Shown: positions 35,040 through 43,635 of the stretch, in pieces
Numbering within the stretch: the stretch's first letter is position 1
Layout of the letters: every line of letters starts with the position of its first letter
Assembly: GCA_016790285.1 (NCBI GenBank)
Contig: JAEUPJ010000026.1
Location: 1-50,176, forward strand
Source of the DNA: Roseateles sp.
Lineage (GTDB): Bacteria; Pseudomonadota; Gammaproteobacteria; Burkholderiales; Burkholderiaceae_C
Direction of reading: 5' to 3'
Length of the DNA stretch: 50,176 nucleotides
Notes under the pieces: model-generated
What the model was told of the DNA's origin: nothing
Seen by the model: the letters and a program-made list of their open reading frames with translations, nothing else
The model's database searches: none
Position numbers and translations under genes: made by a program

Positions 35040-36581
35040 ATGAAGAAGCAACTGCTGGCCCTCGTGGCCACGCTCGCCCTGGCAGCGCATGCCGCCGACC
35101 CGCAGCTGGTCATCAACGCCGACCAGCCCGGCCCCGTCATCCACCGCAACATCTACGGCCAGTTTGCCGAGCACCTGGGCACCGGCATCTACGAAGGCAT
35201 GTGGGTGGGCCCCGAGAGCAAGATCCCCAACGTGCGCGGCTGGCGCAAGGACGTGATCGGCGCGCTCAAGGACCTGAAGGTGCCTCTCGTGCGCTGGCCC
35301 GGCGGCTGCTTCGCCGACGAATACCACTGGCGTGAAGGCATCGGCCCGCGCAGCAAGCGCCCGGTCAAGGTCAACAGCAACTGGGGCGGTGTGCCCGAGA
35401 ACAACGCGGTCGGCACGCACGAGTTCTTCGACCTCGTCGAGCAGCTCGGCGCCGAGGCCTACGTCAACGGCAACCTCGGCACCGGCACGCCGCAGGAGAT
35501 GGCCGAGTGGCTGGAGTACATGACGGCCGAGGGCAACTCCACGCTCGCCCAGATGCGCCGCAAGAACGGCCGCGACAAGCCCTTCCGCGTGCACTACTTC
35601 GCCGTCGGCAACGAGAGCTGGGGCTGCGGCGGCAACATGCGGCCCGAGTACTACGTGGACCTGTACCGTCAGGCCGCCACCTTCCTGAAGACGCCGCAGC
35701 ACAACCGGCCCGTCTTCATCGCCAGCGGCGGCCACGACGCCCGCACCGACTGGACCGAGGCGCTGGCCAAGGGCCTCAAGGGCGTGCCCTTCGACGCCAT
35801 CTCCCACCATGGCTACACCCTGCCCACCGGCAAGTGGGAGAAGAAGGGCGCGGCCGTGGGCTTCCCCGAAGCCGAGTGGATCTCCACGCTCGCCCACACG
35901 CAGAAGGTCGACGAGTGGGTGCGCAAGAACACGGCTGTGCTGGACCAGCATGACCCGAGCAAGAAGGTGGGCTTCTACTTTGACGAGTGGGGCAGCTGGT
36001 ACGACCCCGAGCCCGGCAGCAACCCCGGCTTCCTCGTGCAGCGCAACACCCTGCGTGACGCGCTGCTGGCGGCCCTGCACTTCCATGTCTTCCACGCCAA
36101 TGCCGAGCGCGTGAAGATGAGCAACGTGGCCCAGATGGTCAACGTGCTGCAGGCCATGATCCTCACCAGCAAGGACAAGCTGGTGCTCACGCCCACCTAC
36201 CACGCGTTCAAGCTCTACGCCCCCTTCCAGGACGCCACCTCGCTGCCCGCGCGGATCGACAACAACCCGGTCTACAAGGTCGGCGCTGTGGAGATGCCGG
36301 GCCTGTCGGCCACCGCCGCGCGCGGCAAGGACGGCAAGCTCTACATCGGCCTCGTCAACTCGAACGCGAACCAGCCGGCTGCACTGACCGTGCAGGTGGG
36401 CAGCGGAGCACCCAAGGCCGCGCGCGGGCAGTTGCTGACGGCCGCGGCGATGGACGCCCAGAACGAGCTCGGCAAGGCGCCGCAGGTCGTGCCCCAGGCC
36501 TTCGAGGCCCAGGCGGCGGACGGCAAGCTGACGCTGAAGCTGCCGGCCAAGTCGGTGCTCGTCGTCGCCATCGAGGGCTGA
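35040..36581 (+). CDS. Exported GH51 alpha-L-arabinofuranosidase
   Basis: A 513-residue enzyme that releases terminal alpha-L-arabinofuranose from arabinan, arabinoxylan or arabinogalactan. It has a signal peptide (MKKQLLALVATLALAAHA, cut near residue 18), placing it in the periplasm or outside. The (beta/alpha)8 domain shows NIYGQFAEHLG, VRWPGGCFADEYHW, the acid/base E192 (AVGNESWG) and the nucleophile E316 (GFYFDEWGSWY). A C-terminal beta-sandwich begins at about residue 400. AGGAG lies 8-12 bases upstream of the ATG. Only 3 bp separate it from the next gene, so the two share an operon. Many GH51 enzymes are intracellular; the clear signal peptide is notable. Confidence 0.93.
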   Translation: MKKQLLALVATLALAAHAADPQLVINADQPGPVIHRNIYGQFAEHLGTGIYEGMWVGPESKIPNVRGWRKDVIGALKDLKVPLVRWPGGCFADEYHWREGIGPRSKRPVKVNSNWGGVPENNAVGTHEFFDLVEQLGAEAYVNGNLGTGTPQEMAEWLEYMTAEGNSTLAQMRRKNGRDKPFRVHYFAVGNESWGCGGNMRPEYYVDLYRQAATFLKTPQHNRPVFIASGGHDARTDWTEALAKGLKGVPFDAISHHGYTLPTGKWEKKGAAVGFPEAEWISTLAHTQKVDEWVRKNTAVLDQHDPSKKVGFYFDEWGSWYDPEPGSNPGFLVQRNTLRDALLAALHFHVFHANAERVKMSNVAQMVNVLQAMILTSKDKLVLTPTYHAFKLYAPFQDATSLPARIDNNPVYKVGAVEMPGLSATAARGKDGKLYIGLVNSNANQPAALTVQVGSGAPKAARGQLLTAAAMDAQNELGKAPQVVPQAFEAQAADGKLTLKLPAKSVLVVAIEG

Positions 36582-36584
36582 ACC

Positions 36585-38129
36585 ATGGCCTCACCGACCC
36601 GACGCGAGATCCTCGCGGGCGGAGCCGCGCTCGCGCTGACCGCCTGCGGTGGCGGGGGCGGCGGCAGCGCCTCGGCCCCGGCGCCTTCTCCAGCGCCTTC
36701 CCCGGCCCCGGCCCCCGCCCCTGCTCCGGCGCCAGCACCGGCGCCTGCCCCATCGCAAGCGCCCGTCAGCTTCGCCAACGTCTCCGTGCATGACCCCTCG
36801 GTCATCCGCGTGGACGGCACCGCCTACGTCTTCGGCTCGCACCTGGCTGCGGCCAAGACCACCGACTGGATGAACTGGACCCGGGTTGCCGATGGCGTCA
36901 ACGACGCCAACCCGCTGTTCAGCAAGGTCACGACCGCCCTGGCCGACACCTTCGCCTGGGCGCAGGTGACCGACCTCTGGGCGCCCGACGTGACGCGCCT
37001 GGCCAACGGCAAGTTCGCGATGTACTACTGCGCCTGCAAGGGCGACTCGCCGCGCTCCGCCCTGGGCCTGGCCCTGGCGGACAAGGTCGACGGGCCCTAC
37101 GCCAACCAGCAGATCCTGCTCAAGTCCGGACAGTGGGGCCTGCCGAGCGAAGACGGCAGCATCTACGACGCGACCGTGCACCCCAACGTCGTCGACCCCG
37201 CCGTGTTCAAGGATGCGGCCGGCCAGCTGTGGATGGCCTACGGCTCCTACTCCGGCGGCCTCTTCATCCTGAAGCTCGACGGCGCCACCGGCCTGCCCCT
37301 GCCCAACCAGGGCTACGGCAAGCACCTGATGGGCGGCAACCATGCGCGCATCGAGGGCGCCTACGTGCTCTACAGCGCGCAGACGCAGTACTACTACCTG
37401 TTCGTCTCCTTCGGCGGGCTCGATGCCGCGGGCGGCTACAACGTGCGCGTGGCGCGGTCCCGCAACCCCGATGGGCCGTATGTGGACGGCGCCGGCACCG
37501 ACATGGCCACCGTCAAGGGCGCGGCCGGCACGCTGTTCGACGACGCGAGCATCACGCCCCACGGCATGAAGCTGATGGGCGGCCACCAGTTCGCCCTCGC
37601 CACGGGCGAGACCGGCACGGCGTTGGGTTATGTCTCGCCCGGCCACAACTCGGCCTACTTCGACGCGGCGACCGGCCAGTACTTCATCGTCTTCCACACG
37701 CGCTTCCCCGGCACGGGCGAAGTGCACGAGGTGCGCGTGCACGAGATGCACCTCAACGAAGACGGCTGGCCGGTCATCGCGCCGCTGCGCTATGCGCCGC
37801 TGAGCCTGGCCACACCCGCGCAGACAGCCGACGTGAGCGCGGCGCAGGCGGCGGGCAGCTACAAGCTCGTCAACCACGGCAAGGACATCACGGCGGCGCT
37901 CAAGGCCTCCATCAATGTCACGCTGGGGGCTGACGGCACGGTGAGCGGCGGCCTCACCGGCACCTGGACGCACAAGGGCGGCAACAAACTCAGCGTCGTG
38001 AGCGGCGGCGTGACCTATGCGGGCGTACTGTCCCGGCAGTGGAACACCAACGCCAACGCCTTTGTCGTGTGCTTCAGCGCGCTGTCGGCCAGCGGCGTGT
38101 CGCTCTGGGCCATCCGTACCGGTGCCTGA
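36585..38129 (+). CDS. GH43 endo-arabinanase-like lipoprotein with Pro-Ala linker
   Basis: A 514-residue protein. The N-terminus has a twin-arginine-like signal (TRREILAGG) and a lipobox LTAC with C21, so it is lipid-anchored. Residues 29-60 are a Pro-Ala repeat linker that would hold the catalytic domain off the membrane. The GH43 propeller follows, with D70 (SVHDPSVIR), D204 (NVVDPAVFKD) and E257 (ARIEGAYVLYS) as the base, modulator and acid. Motifs such as GSYSGGLFILKLD recall two-domain endo-1,5-alpha-L-arabinanases of the Abn2 type. The C-terminal ~100 residues form the extra beta domain of that group. Its role would be to cut long arabinan chains at the cell surface or in the periplasm. 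Confidence 0.86.
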   Translation: MASPTRREILAGGAALALTACGGGGGGSASAPAPSPAPSPAPAPAPAPAPAPAPAPSQAPVSFANVSVHDPSVIRVDGTAYVFGSHLAAAKTTDWMNWTRVADGVNDANPLFSKVTTALADTFAWAQVTDLWAPDVTRLANGKFAMYYCACKGDSPRSALGLALADKVDGPYANQQILLKSGQWGLPSEDGSIYDATVHPNVVDPAVFKDAAGQLWMAYGSYSGGLFILKLDGATGLPLPNQGYGKHLMGGNHARIEGAYVLYSAQTQYYYLFVSFGGLDAAGGYNVRVARSRNPDGPYVDGAGTDMATVKGAAGTLFDDASITPHGMKLMGGHQFALATGETGTALGYVSPGHNSAYFDAATGQYFIVFHTRFPGTGEVHEVRVHEMHLNEDGWPVIAPLRYAPLSLATPAQTADVSAAQAAGSYKLVNHGKDITAALKASINVTLGADGTVSGGLTGTWTHKGGNKLSVVSGGVTYAGVLSRQWNTNANAFVVCFSALSASGVSLWAIRTGA

Positions 38130-38150
38130 CGATGAAACGCTCCAAGGCAA

Positions 38151-38236
38151 CACAGCCACAGAGACACAGAGGCACAGAGGCGGCGGGCTGCCTCGGTGTG
38201 CACGTGATCTCTCTGTGTCTCTGTGCCTCTGTGGCG
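38151..38236. repeat. CACAGAG-type hairpin, copy C
   Basis: CACAGCCACAGAGACACAGA onward (38151-38180) pairs imperfectly with 38211-38236 (CTCTGTGTCTCTGTGCCTCT and onward). The order of the GACAC and GGCAC subunits differs between the arms, which makes the stem less perfect than in copy B. It lies between the GH43 lipoprotein and GH127/GH146 genes. Confidence 0.85.
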
Positions 38237-38257
38237 ATGCTTTGACCTGAGTTCGCC

Positions 38258-40663
38258 ATGCGCCACCTGCTCGCTGCCTTCGTCCTCGCACCTGCCGTCG
38301 CGCTGTGCATGCCGGCCGCGTGCGCGCAGGCGGCGGTGCAGGCCTTCCCGCTGGAGCGCGTGCGGCTGCTCGACGGCCCCTTCCTGGACGCGCAGGCCAC
38401 CGACCTGCACTACCTGATGGCGCTGGACGCCGAGCGGCTGCTCGCGCCCTTTCGCCGCGAGGCCGGCCTGCCCGTGCCGGTGCCGCCCTATGGCAACTGG
38501 GAGTCCAGCGGCCTGGACGGCCACATGGGCGGGCACTACCTGTCGGCGCTCGCGCTGATGTGGGCGTCCACCGGCGACCCGGCCGTGAAGCAGCGTCTGG
38601 ACCACGTCGTGGCCGAGCTCAAGCGCTGTCAGGACGCCCTGGGCACCGGCTACCTCGGCGGCATCCCCGAAGGCGGCAAGGCCTGGGCCGAGGTCGCGGC
38701 CGGGGACCTGAAGGTCGACAGCTTCTCGGTGAACGGCCGCTGGGTGCCCTGGTACAACCTGCACAAGCTCTTCGCCGGCCTGCGCGACGCCTGGGTGCAT
38801 GCCGGTAACGCCGACGCGCGCGCCATGCTCGTGCGCCTGAGCGACTGGGCCCTGCGCCTGACCACGCCGCTGTCGGACGCGCAGATGCAGGACATGCTGC
38901 GCGCCGAGCACGGCGGCATGGCCGAGGTGCTGGCCGACGTGGCGCAGATGACCGGCGACCTGCGCTACCTGGCCCTGGCGCGGCGCTTCTCGCACCAGGC
39001 CCTGCTGCAGCCGCTGGCCGCCGGGCGCGACACGCTCTCCGGCCTGCACGCCAACACGCAGATCCCCAAGGTCATCGGCTTCGCCCGCATCGCGCAGGCC
39101 ACGGGCGACGACGAGGGCCGGCGCGCGGCCGAGTTCTTCTGGCGCACGGTCGTCGGGCAGCGCAGCGTGGCCATCGGCGGCAACAGCGTGAAGGAGCACT
39201 TCCACGCCGCCGACGACTTCCGGCCCATGCTCGACGAGGTCGAGGGCCCCGAGACCTGCAACAGCTACAACATGCTCAAGCTGACCGCGCTGCTCGCGCA
39301 GGCGCAGCCGGGCCAGGGCGCCTACGCCGACTACTACGAGCGCACGCTCTACAACCACATCCTCGCGTCGCAGCACCCGGGCGAGGGCGGCTTCGTCTAC
39401 TTCACGCCGATGCGCCCGCAGCACTACCGCGTCTACTCGCAGGTGCACGAGGGCATGTGGTGCTGCGTGGGCTCGGGCCTGGAGAGCCACGCCCGCCACG
39501 GCGAGTTCATCTACGCGCACGACGGCGACACGCTGCACGTCAACCTCTTCATCGCCTCCACGCTGGACTGGCGCGAGCAAGGCGTGCGCATCACCCAGCG
39601 CACGCGCTTCCCCGACGAGGCGCGCACCGAGCTGACGGTGGACGGCGCCGGCACCTTCGCGCTGCGGCTGCGCTACCCCGGCTGGGTGGCGCCGGGCGCG
39701 CTGACGGTCAAGCTCAACGGCAAGCGCGTGCCCGTGAAGGCCGCACCGGGCGGGCAGGTCGAACTGCGCCGCACCTGGGCGGCGGGCGACCGTGTGGAGG
39801 TCGCACTGCCCATGCGCACGACGCTGGAGCCCCTGCGCGGCCTCAAGCACCAGGTGGCCGTGCTGCACGGGCCCATCGTGCTGGCGGCCCGGACGCCGCA
39901 GCCCGGCGAGGCGCTCTCCTTCAAGGCAGACGGCTCCCGCATGGGCCACGTCGCGCACGGCGCCGTCTGCCCGCAGGAGGCCGCGCCCATGTTCGTGAGC
40001 GACCGGGCCGACTTCATCCGCCGGCTCAAGCCCGTGCCGGGTCAGCCGCTCACCTTCACCGCGCCCGGCCTCATCCAGGGCCGCCCCGACGCCGACCGGC
40101 TGCAGCTCATCCCCTTCTTCCGACTGCACGATGCGCGCTACATGGTCTATTGGGCCCGCAGCACGCCGACCGAATACCGCGCACTGCGCCAGCAGCTCGC
40201 CAGCGCCGAAGCCGAGCGGCTGGCGCTGGACGCGCTGACGGTGGACCAGGTCGCCCCCGGCGAGCAGCAGCCCGAGGTGGACCACGGCTTCCAGGGCGAA
40301 GGCGTGGAGGCGGGCATCGCCCCGGCCGGCCGCTGGCGGCATGCGCGCGGCTGGTTCGCCTACACGCTCGCCGACCCGCGCGGTGACGGCCGCGTGCTGC
40401 GCCTGACCTTCTCGGCCACCGACGCCGGCCGGCGCTTCGACCTTGTCGTCAACGGCGAGCGGCTTGCGCAGGTCACGCTGGATCGCCCCGATGCGGCCGG
40501 CGGCCTCTACACCCGAGACTTCACGGTGCCCGTGGGGCTCGCCGCCGCCGAGGGCGGGCGGCTCACCGTGAAGTTCATCGCCCATCCGGGCAGCATCGCC
40601 GGGGGCCTGTACGGCCTGCGGCTGCTGCGCCAGCAACCCATCACACCAGGAGACGCCTCATGA
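38258..40663 (+). CDS. Exported GH127/GH146 beta-L-arabinofuranosidase
   Basis: An 801-residue exported enzyme (DUF1680 fold) that removes beta-L-arabinofuranose, a linkage found on hydroxyproline-rich plant glycoproteins and in some pectins. The signal peptide ends near residue 26 (ACAQAA). The catalytic barrel has the zinc-cysteine set of this clan: E332 and C334 (GPETCNSYNML) and C402-C403 (GMWCCVGSGLES). By analogy with HypBA1, C402 is the nucleophile and E313 (VKEHF) the possible acid/base. The N-terminal pattern (LLDGPFLDAQ, YGNWESSGLDGHMGGHYLSA) and length favour the GH146-like branch. A C-terminal beta domain follows from about 650. It overlaps ytfQ by 4 bp (ATGA). Confidence 0.88.
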   Translation: MRHLLAAFVLAPAVALCMPAACAQAAVQAFPLERVRLLDGPFLDAQATDLHYLMALDAERLLAPFRREAGLPVPVPPYGNWESSGLDGHMGGHYLSALALMWASTGDPAVKQRLDHVVAELKRCQDALGTGYLGGIPEGGKAWAEVAAGDLKVDSFSVNGRWVPWYNLHKLFAGLRDAWVHAGNADARAMLVRLSDWALRLTTPLSDAQMQDMLRAEHGGMAEVLADVAQMTGDLRYLALARRFSHQALLQPLAAGRDTLSGLHANTQIPKVIGFARIAQATGDDEGRRAAEFFWRTVVGQRSVAIGGNSVKEHFHAADDFRPMLDEVEGPETCNSYNMLKLTALLAQAQPGQGAYADYYERTLYNHILASQHPGEGGFVYFTPMRPQHYRVYSQVHEGMWCCVGSGLESHARHGEFIYAHDGDTLHVNLFIASTLDWREQGVRITQRTRFPDEARTELTVDGAGTFALRLRYPGWVAPGALTVKLNGKRVPVKAAPGGQVELRRTWAAGDRVEVALPMRTTLEPLRGLKHQVAVLHGPIVLAARTPQPGEALSFKADGSRMGHVAHGAVCPQEAAPMFVSDRADFIRRLKPVPGQPLTFTAPGLIQGRPDADRLQLIPFFRLHDARYMVYWARSTPTEYRALRQQLASAEAERLALDALTVDQVAPGEQQPEVDHGFQGEGVEAGIAPAGRWRHARGWFAYTLADPRGDGRVLRLTFSATDAGRRFDLVVNGERLAQVTLDRPDAAGGLYTRDFTVPVGLAAAEGGRLTVKFIAHPGSIAGGLYGLRLLRQQPITPGDAS

Positions 40664-41616
40664 CCTTCCTCGCTGCCCGCCGCACCCTGCTTGCCGCCGC
40701 GCTCGCGCTGCCCGCCTTCCACGCCCTGGCCGCCCCGCTCACGATGGGCTTCTCCCAGGTCGGTGCCGAGAGCGAATGGCGCACCGCCAACACCGCCTCC
40801 ATCAAGGCAGCGGCCAAGGAGGCCGGCATCACGCTGAAGTTCGCCGACGCGCAGCAGAAGCAGGAGAACCAGGTCAAGGCCATCCGCAGCTTCATTGCGC
40901 AGAAGGTGGACGTCATCGCCTTCTCGCCGGTGGTGGAGAGCGGCTGGGACACGGTGCTGAAGGAAGCCAAGGCGGCCGGCATCCCGGTCATCCTGACCGA
41001 CCGCGCCGTGAAGGTGGCCGACACGTCGCTGTACGTCACCTTCATCGGTTCCGACTTCGTCGAGGAAGGCCGCAAGGCCGCGCGCTGGCTGCTGGAGCGT
41101 GCGGCCAAGACGCCGAACGCCGCGCTGAACATCGTCGAGCTGCAGGGCACGGTGGGCTCGGCCCCGGCGATCGACCGCAAGAAGGGCTTCGAGGAGGTCA
41201 TCAAGGGCAACCCCAAGCTTCAAATCATCCGCTCGCAGTCGGGCGAGTTCACGCGTGCCAAGGGCAAGGAGGTGATGGAGTCCTTCCTGAAGCAGCGCGA
41301 CAAGAAGATCGACGTGCTCTTCGCGCACAACGACGACATGGCCATCGGCGCCATCCAGGCGATCGAGGAGGCCGGGCTCAAGCCGGGCCAGGACATCGTG
41401 ATCATCTCGATCGACGGGGTGCGTGGCGCGTTTGAAGCGATGAAGGCGGGCAAGCTCAACGTGACGGTGGAATGCAACCCGCTGCTGGGGCCGCAGCTGA
41501 TGCAGCTGGCCAAGGATGTGGTGGCGAAGAAGCCGGTGGAGAAGCGGATCACCGTCAATGAAGGGGTGTTTCCGGCGGAGGTGGCGGCGAAGGAGTTGCC
41601 GAATCGGAAGTATTGA
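40660..41616 (+). CDS. ytfQ: Sugar ABC transporter substrate-binding protein, YtfQ type
   Basis: A 318-residue periplasmic binding protein with a signal peptide (MTFLAARRTLLAAALALPAF, cut near residue 24). The mature protein starts APLTMGFSQVGAESEWRTAN, the diagnostic YtfQ sequence. VDVIAFSPVVESGWDTVL, LTDRAVKV and FAHNDDMAIGAIQAIEEAG are further family signatures. Escherichia coli YtfQ binds galactofuranose; in this arabinofuranosidase-rich locus L-arabinofuranose is the likely ligand, by inference. Translation is coupled to GH127/GH146 through the ATGA overlap. The remaining transporter genes are displaced by a 495-bp palindromic stretch, unusual for this operon type. Confidence 0.92.
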   Translation: MTFLAARRTLLAAALALPAFHALAAPLTMGFSQVGAESEWRTANTASIKAAAKEAGITLKFADAQQKQENQVKAIRSFIAQKVDVIAFSPVVESGWDTVLKEAKAAGIPVILTDRAVKVADTSLYVTFIGSDFVEEGRKAARWLLERAAKTPNAALNIVELQGTVGSAPAIDRKKGFEEVIKGNPKLQIIRSQSGEFTRAKGKEVMESFLKQRDKKIDVLFAHNDDMAIGAIQAIEEAGLKPGQDIVIISIDGVRGAFEAMKAGKLNVTVECNPLLGPQLMQLAKDVVAKKPVEKRITVNEGVFPAEVAAKELPNRKY

Positions 41617-41685
41617 AGCGGGGGTGGGGGCTGGGGCTGGGGTTTTGGGGATGCTTTTGCGTGGAGCCTTTGGACTCGGTGCACC

Positions 41686-42075
41686 GTGCCGGGAGTTCGC
41701 CCCGGCGGGCGACCTACTTTTTGTGTCGACAAAAAGTAGGCAAAAAACGACCCCTGCAAAACCGCCCCTGCGGGGTTCCCTGCGATGCTCGAAGCCCGGG
41801 GCCGCGCCCAACTCACTTCGCTACGCTCCGTTCAGACAAAGGGGCGCGAAGTCAGATGTTGAAGCGTGCTGCGCACGCGCCCCGGGCTTCTGCGCTTCTC
41901 GGCGGTTTAGAAGGGGAGGCCCAGAACAGCCGAACAGCCAACAGCCAAACGCCGCAACCCTGCGGTCGCGGCTGTTTCATCACTCCCCCTTGGAGTCCGC
42001 CGAGCAGCGCAAGGACTTGAGGGCGCGTGCGCAGCACGCTACAGAAGGTCGCCCGCCGGGGCGAACTCCCGGCAC
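41686..42075. repeat. 390-bp nested palindrome between ytfQ and ytfR
   Basis: Perfect 30-bp outer arms: 41686-41715 (starts GTGCCGGGAGTTCGCCCCGG) and 42046-42075. Inside lie a 12-bp hairpin CCTACTTTTTGT-GTCG-ACAAAAAGTAGG (41713-41740), a pair GAAGCCCGGGG (about 41791) / CCCCGGGCTTC (about 41879), a pair GCGTGCTGCGCACGCGCCC (about 41863) / its complement (about 42020), and further partial pairs. No frame inside looks like a gene. The flanks 41617-41685 and 42076-42111 hold nothing else. It interrupts an operon that is normally contiguous and would either attenuate ytfR expression or carry its own promoter. Confidence 0.88.
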
Positions 42076-42111
42076 CACCCGCGCCACCAAACCAACCGTG
42101 GAGCAACAACC

Positions 42112-43635
42112 ATGACAACAGCTCCCGTGCTGGAGATCACCAACCTCCACAAATCCTTCCCCGGCGTCAAAGCCCTCAGCAACGTCCACCTTCGCCTCTT
42201 CCCCGGCGAAGTCCACGCCCTCATGGGCCAGAACGGCGCTGGCAAATCCACGCTCATCAAGGTGCTCACGGGCCTCTACACGCCCGACGCCGGCACCATC
42301 ACGCTCGACGGCCAGCCCATCGCCCCGAAGCGCACCGAAGACGCCCAGGCCCTGGGCATCCGCACCGTCTACCAGGAGGTCAACCTCTGCCCCAACCTGA
42401 GCGTGGCCGAGAACATCTGCGCCGGGCGCTTCCCGCGCACGGCCTGGCTGAGCGGACGCCGCATCGACTGGCCCGCCGTGCACGCCGAAGCGCGCCGCGT
42501 GCTGGGCCAGATGGACCTGGACATCGACGTCACCGCGCCGCTGTCGAGCTACTCGCTGTCCATCCAGCAGATGGTGGCGATTGCGCGGGCGCTGCGCATC
42601 TCCGCGCGCGTGCTCATCCTGGACGAACCCACGTCGAGCCTGGACGACGCGGCCGTGCAGCGGCTCTTCACGGTGCTGCGCCGGCTGCGCGAGCAGGGCC
42701 TGGCCATCCTCTTCGTCACGCATTTCCTCGACCAGACCTACGCGCTGGCCGACCGCATCACCGTCATGCGCAACGGCGAGACCGAGGGCGAGTACCTGGC
42801 CAGCGAGCTCAGCCGCCTGGCGCTCGTGAACAAGATGGTGGGCGCGCCGCCCGACCAGCAGCCCACGCGGCTGCAGAGCCAGGCGCCGGTGGGCGGCGAG
42901 CCGGTGCTGCAGGCCACGGGCCTGGCGCGGCAGGGCGCGCTGCAGCCGCTGGACCTCGAACTGCGCCGGGGCGAGGTGCTGGGCCTGGCCGGGCTGCTGG
43001 GCTCGGGGCGCACCGAGGCCGCGCGGCTGCTCTTCGGGGCCGACACGGCGGACGCCGGCGACATCAGCACACCGGGCCGCACGGGCCGCTGGCGCTCGCC
43101 GCGCGAGGCCATCGCCGCGGGCATCGCCTTCTGCTCGGAGGACCGCAAGCACGAAGGCGCCATCCTGGACCTGTCAGTGCGCGACAACATCCTGCTCGCG
43201 CTGCAGGCCCGCCACGGCCTGCGTCTGGTCATGAGCCGCGAGCAGCAGCAGGCGCTGGCCGACGACTACATCCGCCGCCTGGGCATCAAGACGGCCAGTG
43301 CCGACACCCCCATCGGCCAGCTCTCCGGCGGCAACCAGCAAAAGGCGCTGCTCGCCCGCTGGCTGGCCACCGAGCCGGCGGTGCTCATCCTGGACGAACC
43401 CACGCGCGGCATCGACGTGCGCGCCAAGGAAGACCTCATGGACGCCGTGCGCGCGCTGGCCCACAAGGCCGATGGCAGCGGCATGGCCCTGCTCTTCATC
43501 TCCTCCGAACTGCCCGAGGTGCTGCATTGCAGCGACCGCGTCCTCGTGCTGCGCGACCGCCGCGCGGCGGGCACCTACCGCCGCGGTGAGCTGGACGAGC
43601 GCAGCGTGCTCGAAGTGATTGCCGCCGATGATTGA
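42112..43635 (+). CDS. ytfR: Sugar ABC transporter ATP-binding protein, YtfR type
   Basis: A 507-residue cytoplasmic ATPase with two fused nucleotide-binding domains, as usual for sugar importers. Domain 1 (about 1-240): Walker A GQNGAGKST, Walker B RVLILDEPTSSLD, with a relaxed signature SYSLSIQQM. Domain 2 (about 255-500) has a degenerate Walker A (LLGSGRTEAARLL), a canonical signature LSGGNQQK and Walker B AVLILDEPTRGID. This asymmetric pattern is normal for the family. It powers the YtfT/YjfF channel. It overlaps the GH31 gene by 8 bp, so the glycosidase is embedded in the transporter operon. It follows the 390-bp palindrome rather than ytfQ directly. Confidence 0.93.
   Translation: MTTAPVLEITNLHKSFPGVKALSNVHLRLFPGEVHALMGQNGAGKSTLIKVLTGLYTPDAGTITLDGQPIAPKRTEDAQALGIRTVYQEVNLCPNLSVAENICAGRFPRTAWLSGRRIDWPAVHAEARRVLGQMDLDIDVTAPLSSYSLSIQQMVAIARALRISARVLILDEPTSSLDDAAVQRLFTVLRRLREQGLAILFVTHFLDQTYALADRITVMRNGETEGEYLASELSRLALVNKMVGAPPDQQPTRLQSQAPVGGEPVLQATGLARQGALQPLDLELRRGEVLGLAGLLGSGRTEAARLLFGADTADAGDISTPGRTGRWRSPREAIAAGIAFCSEDRKHEGAILDLSVRDNILLALQARHGLRLVMSREQQQALADDYIRRLGIKTASADTPIGQLSGGNQQKALLARWLATEPAVLILDEPTRGIDVRAKEDLMDAVRALAHKADGSGMALLFISSELPEVLHCSDRVLVLRDRRAAGTYRRGELDERSVLEVIAADD

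Noticed and set aside
33155-38236. CRISPR array in the CACAGAG repeats
   Set aside because: The units are inverted rather than direct, differ in spacing of kilobases, and no cas gene is present.
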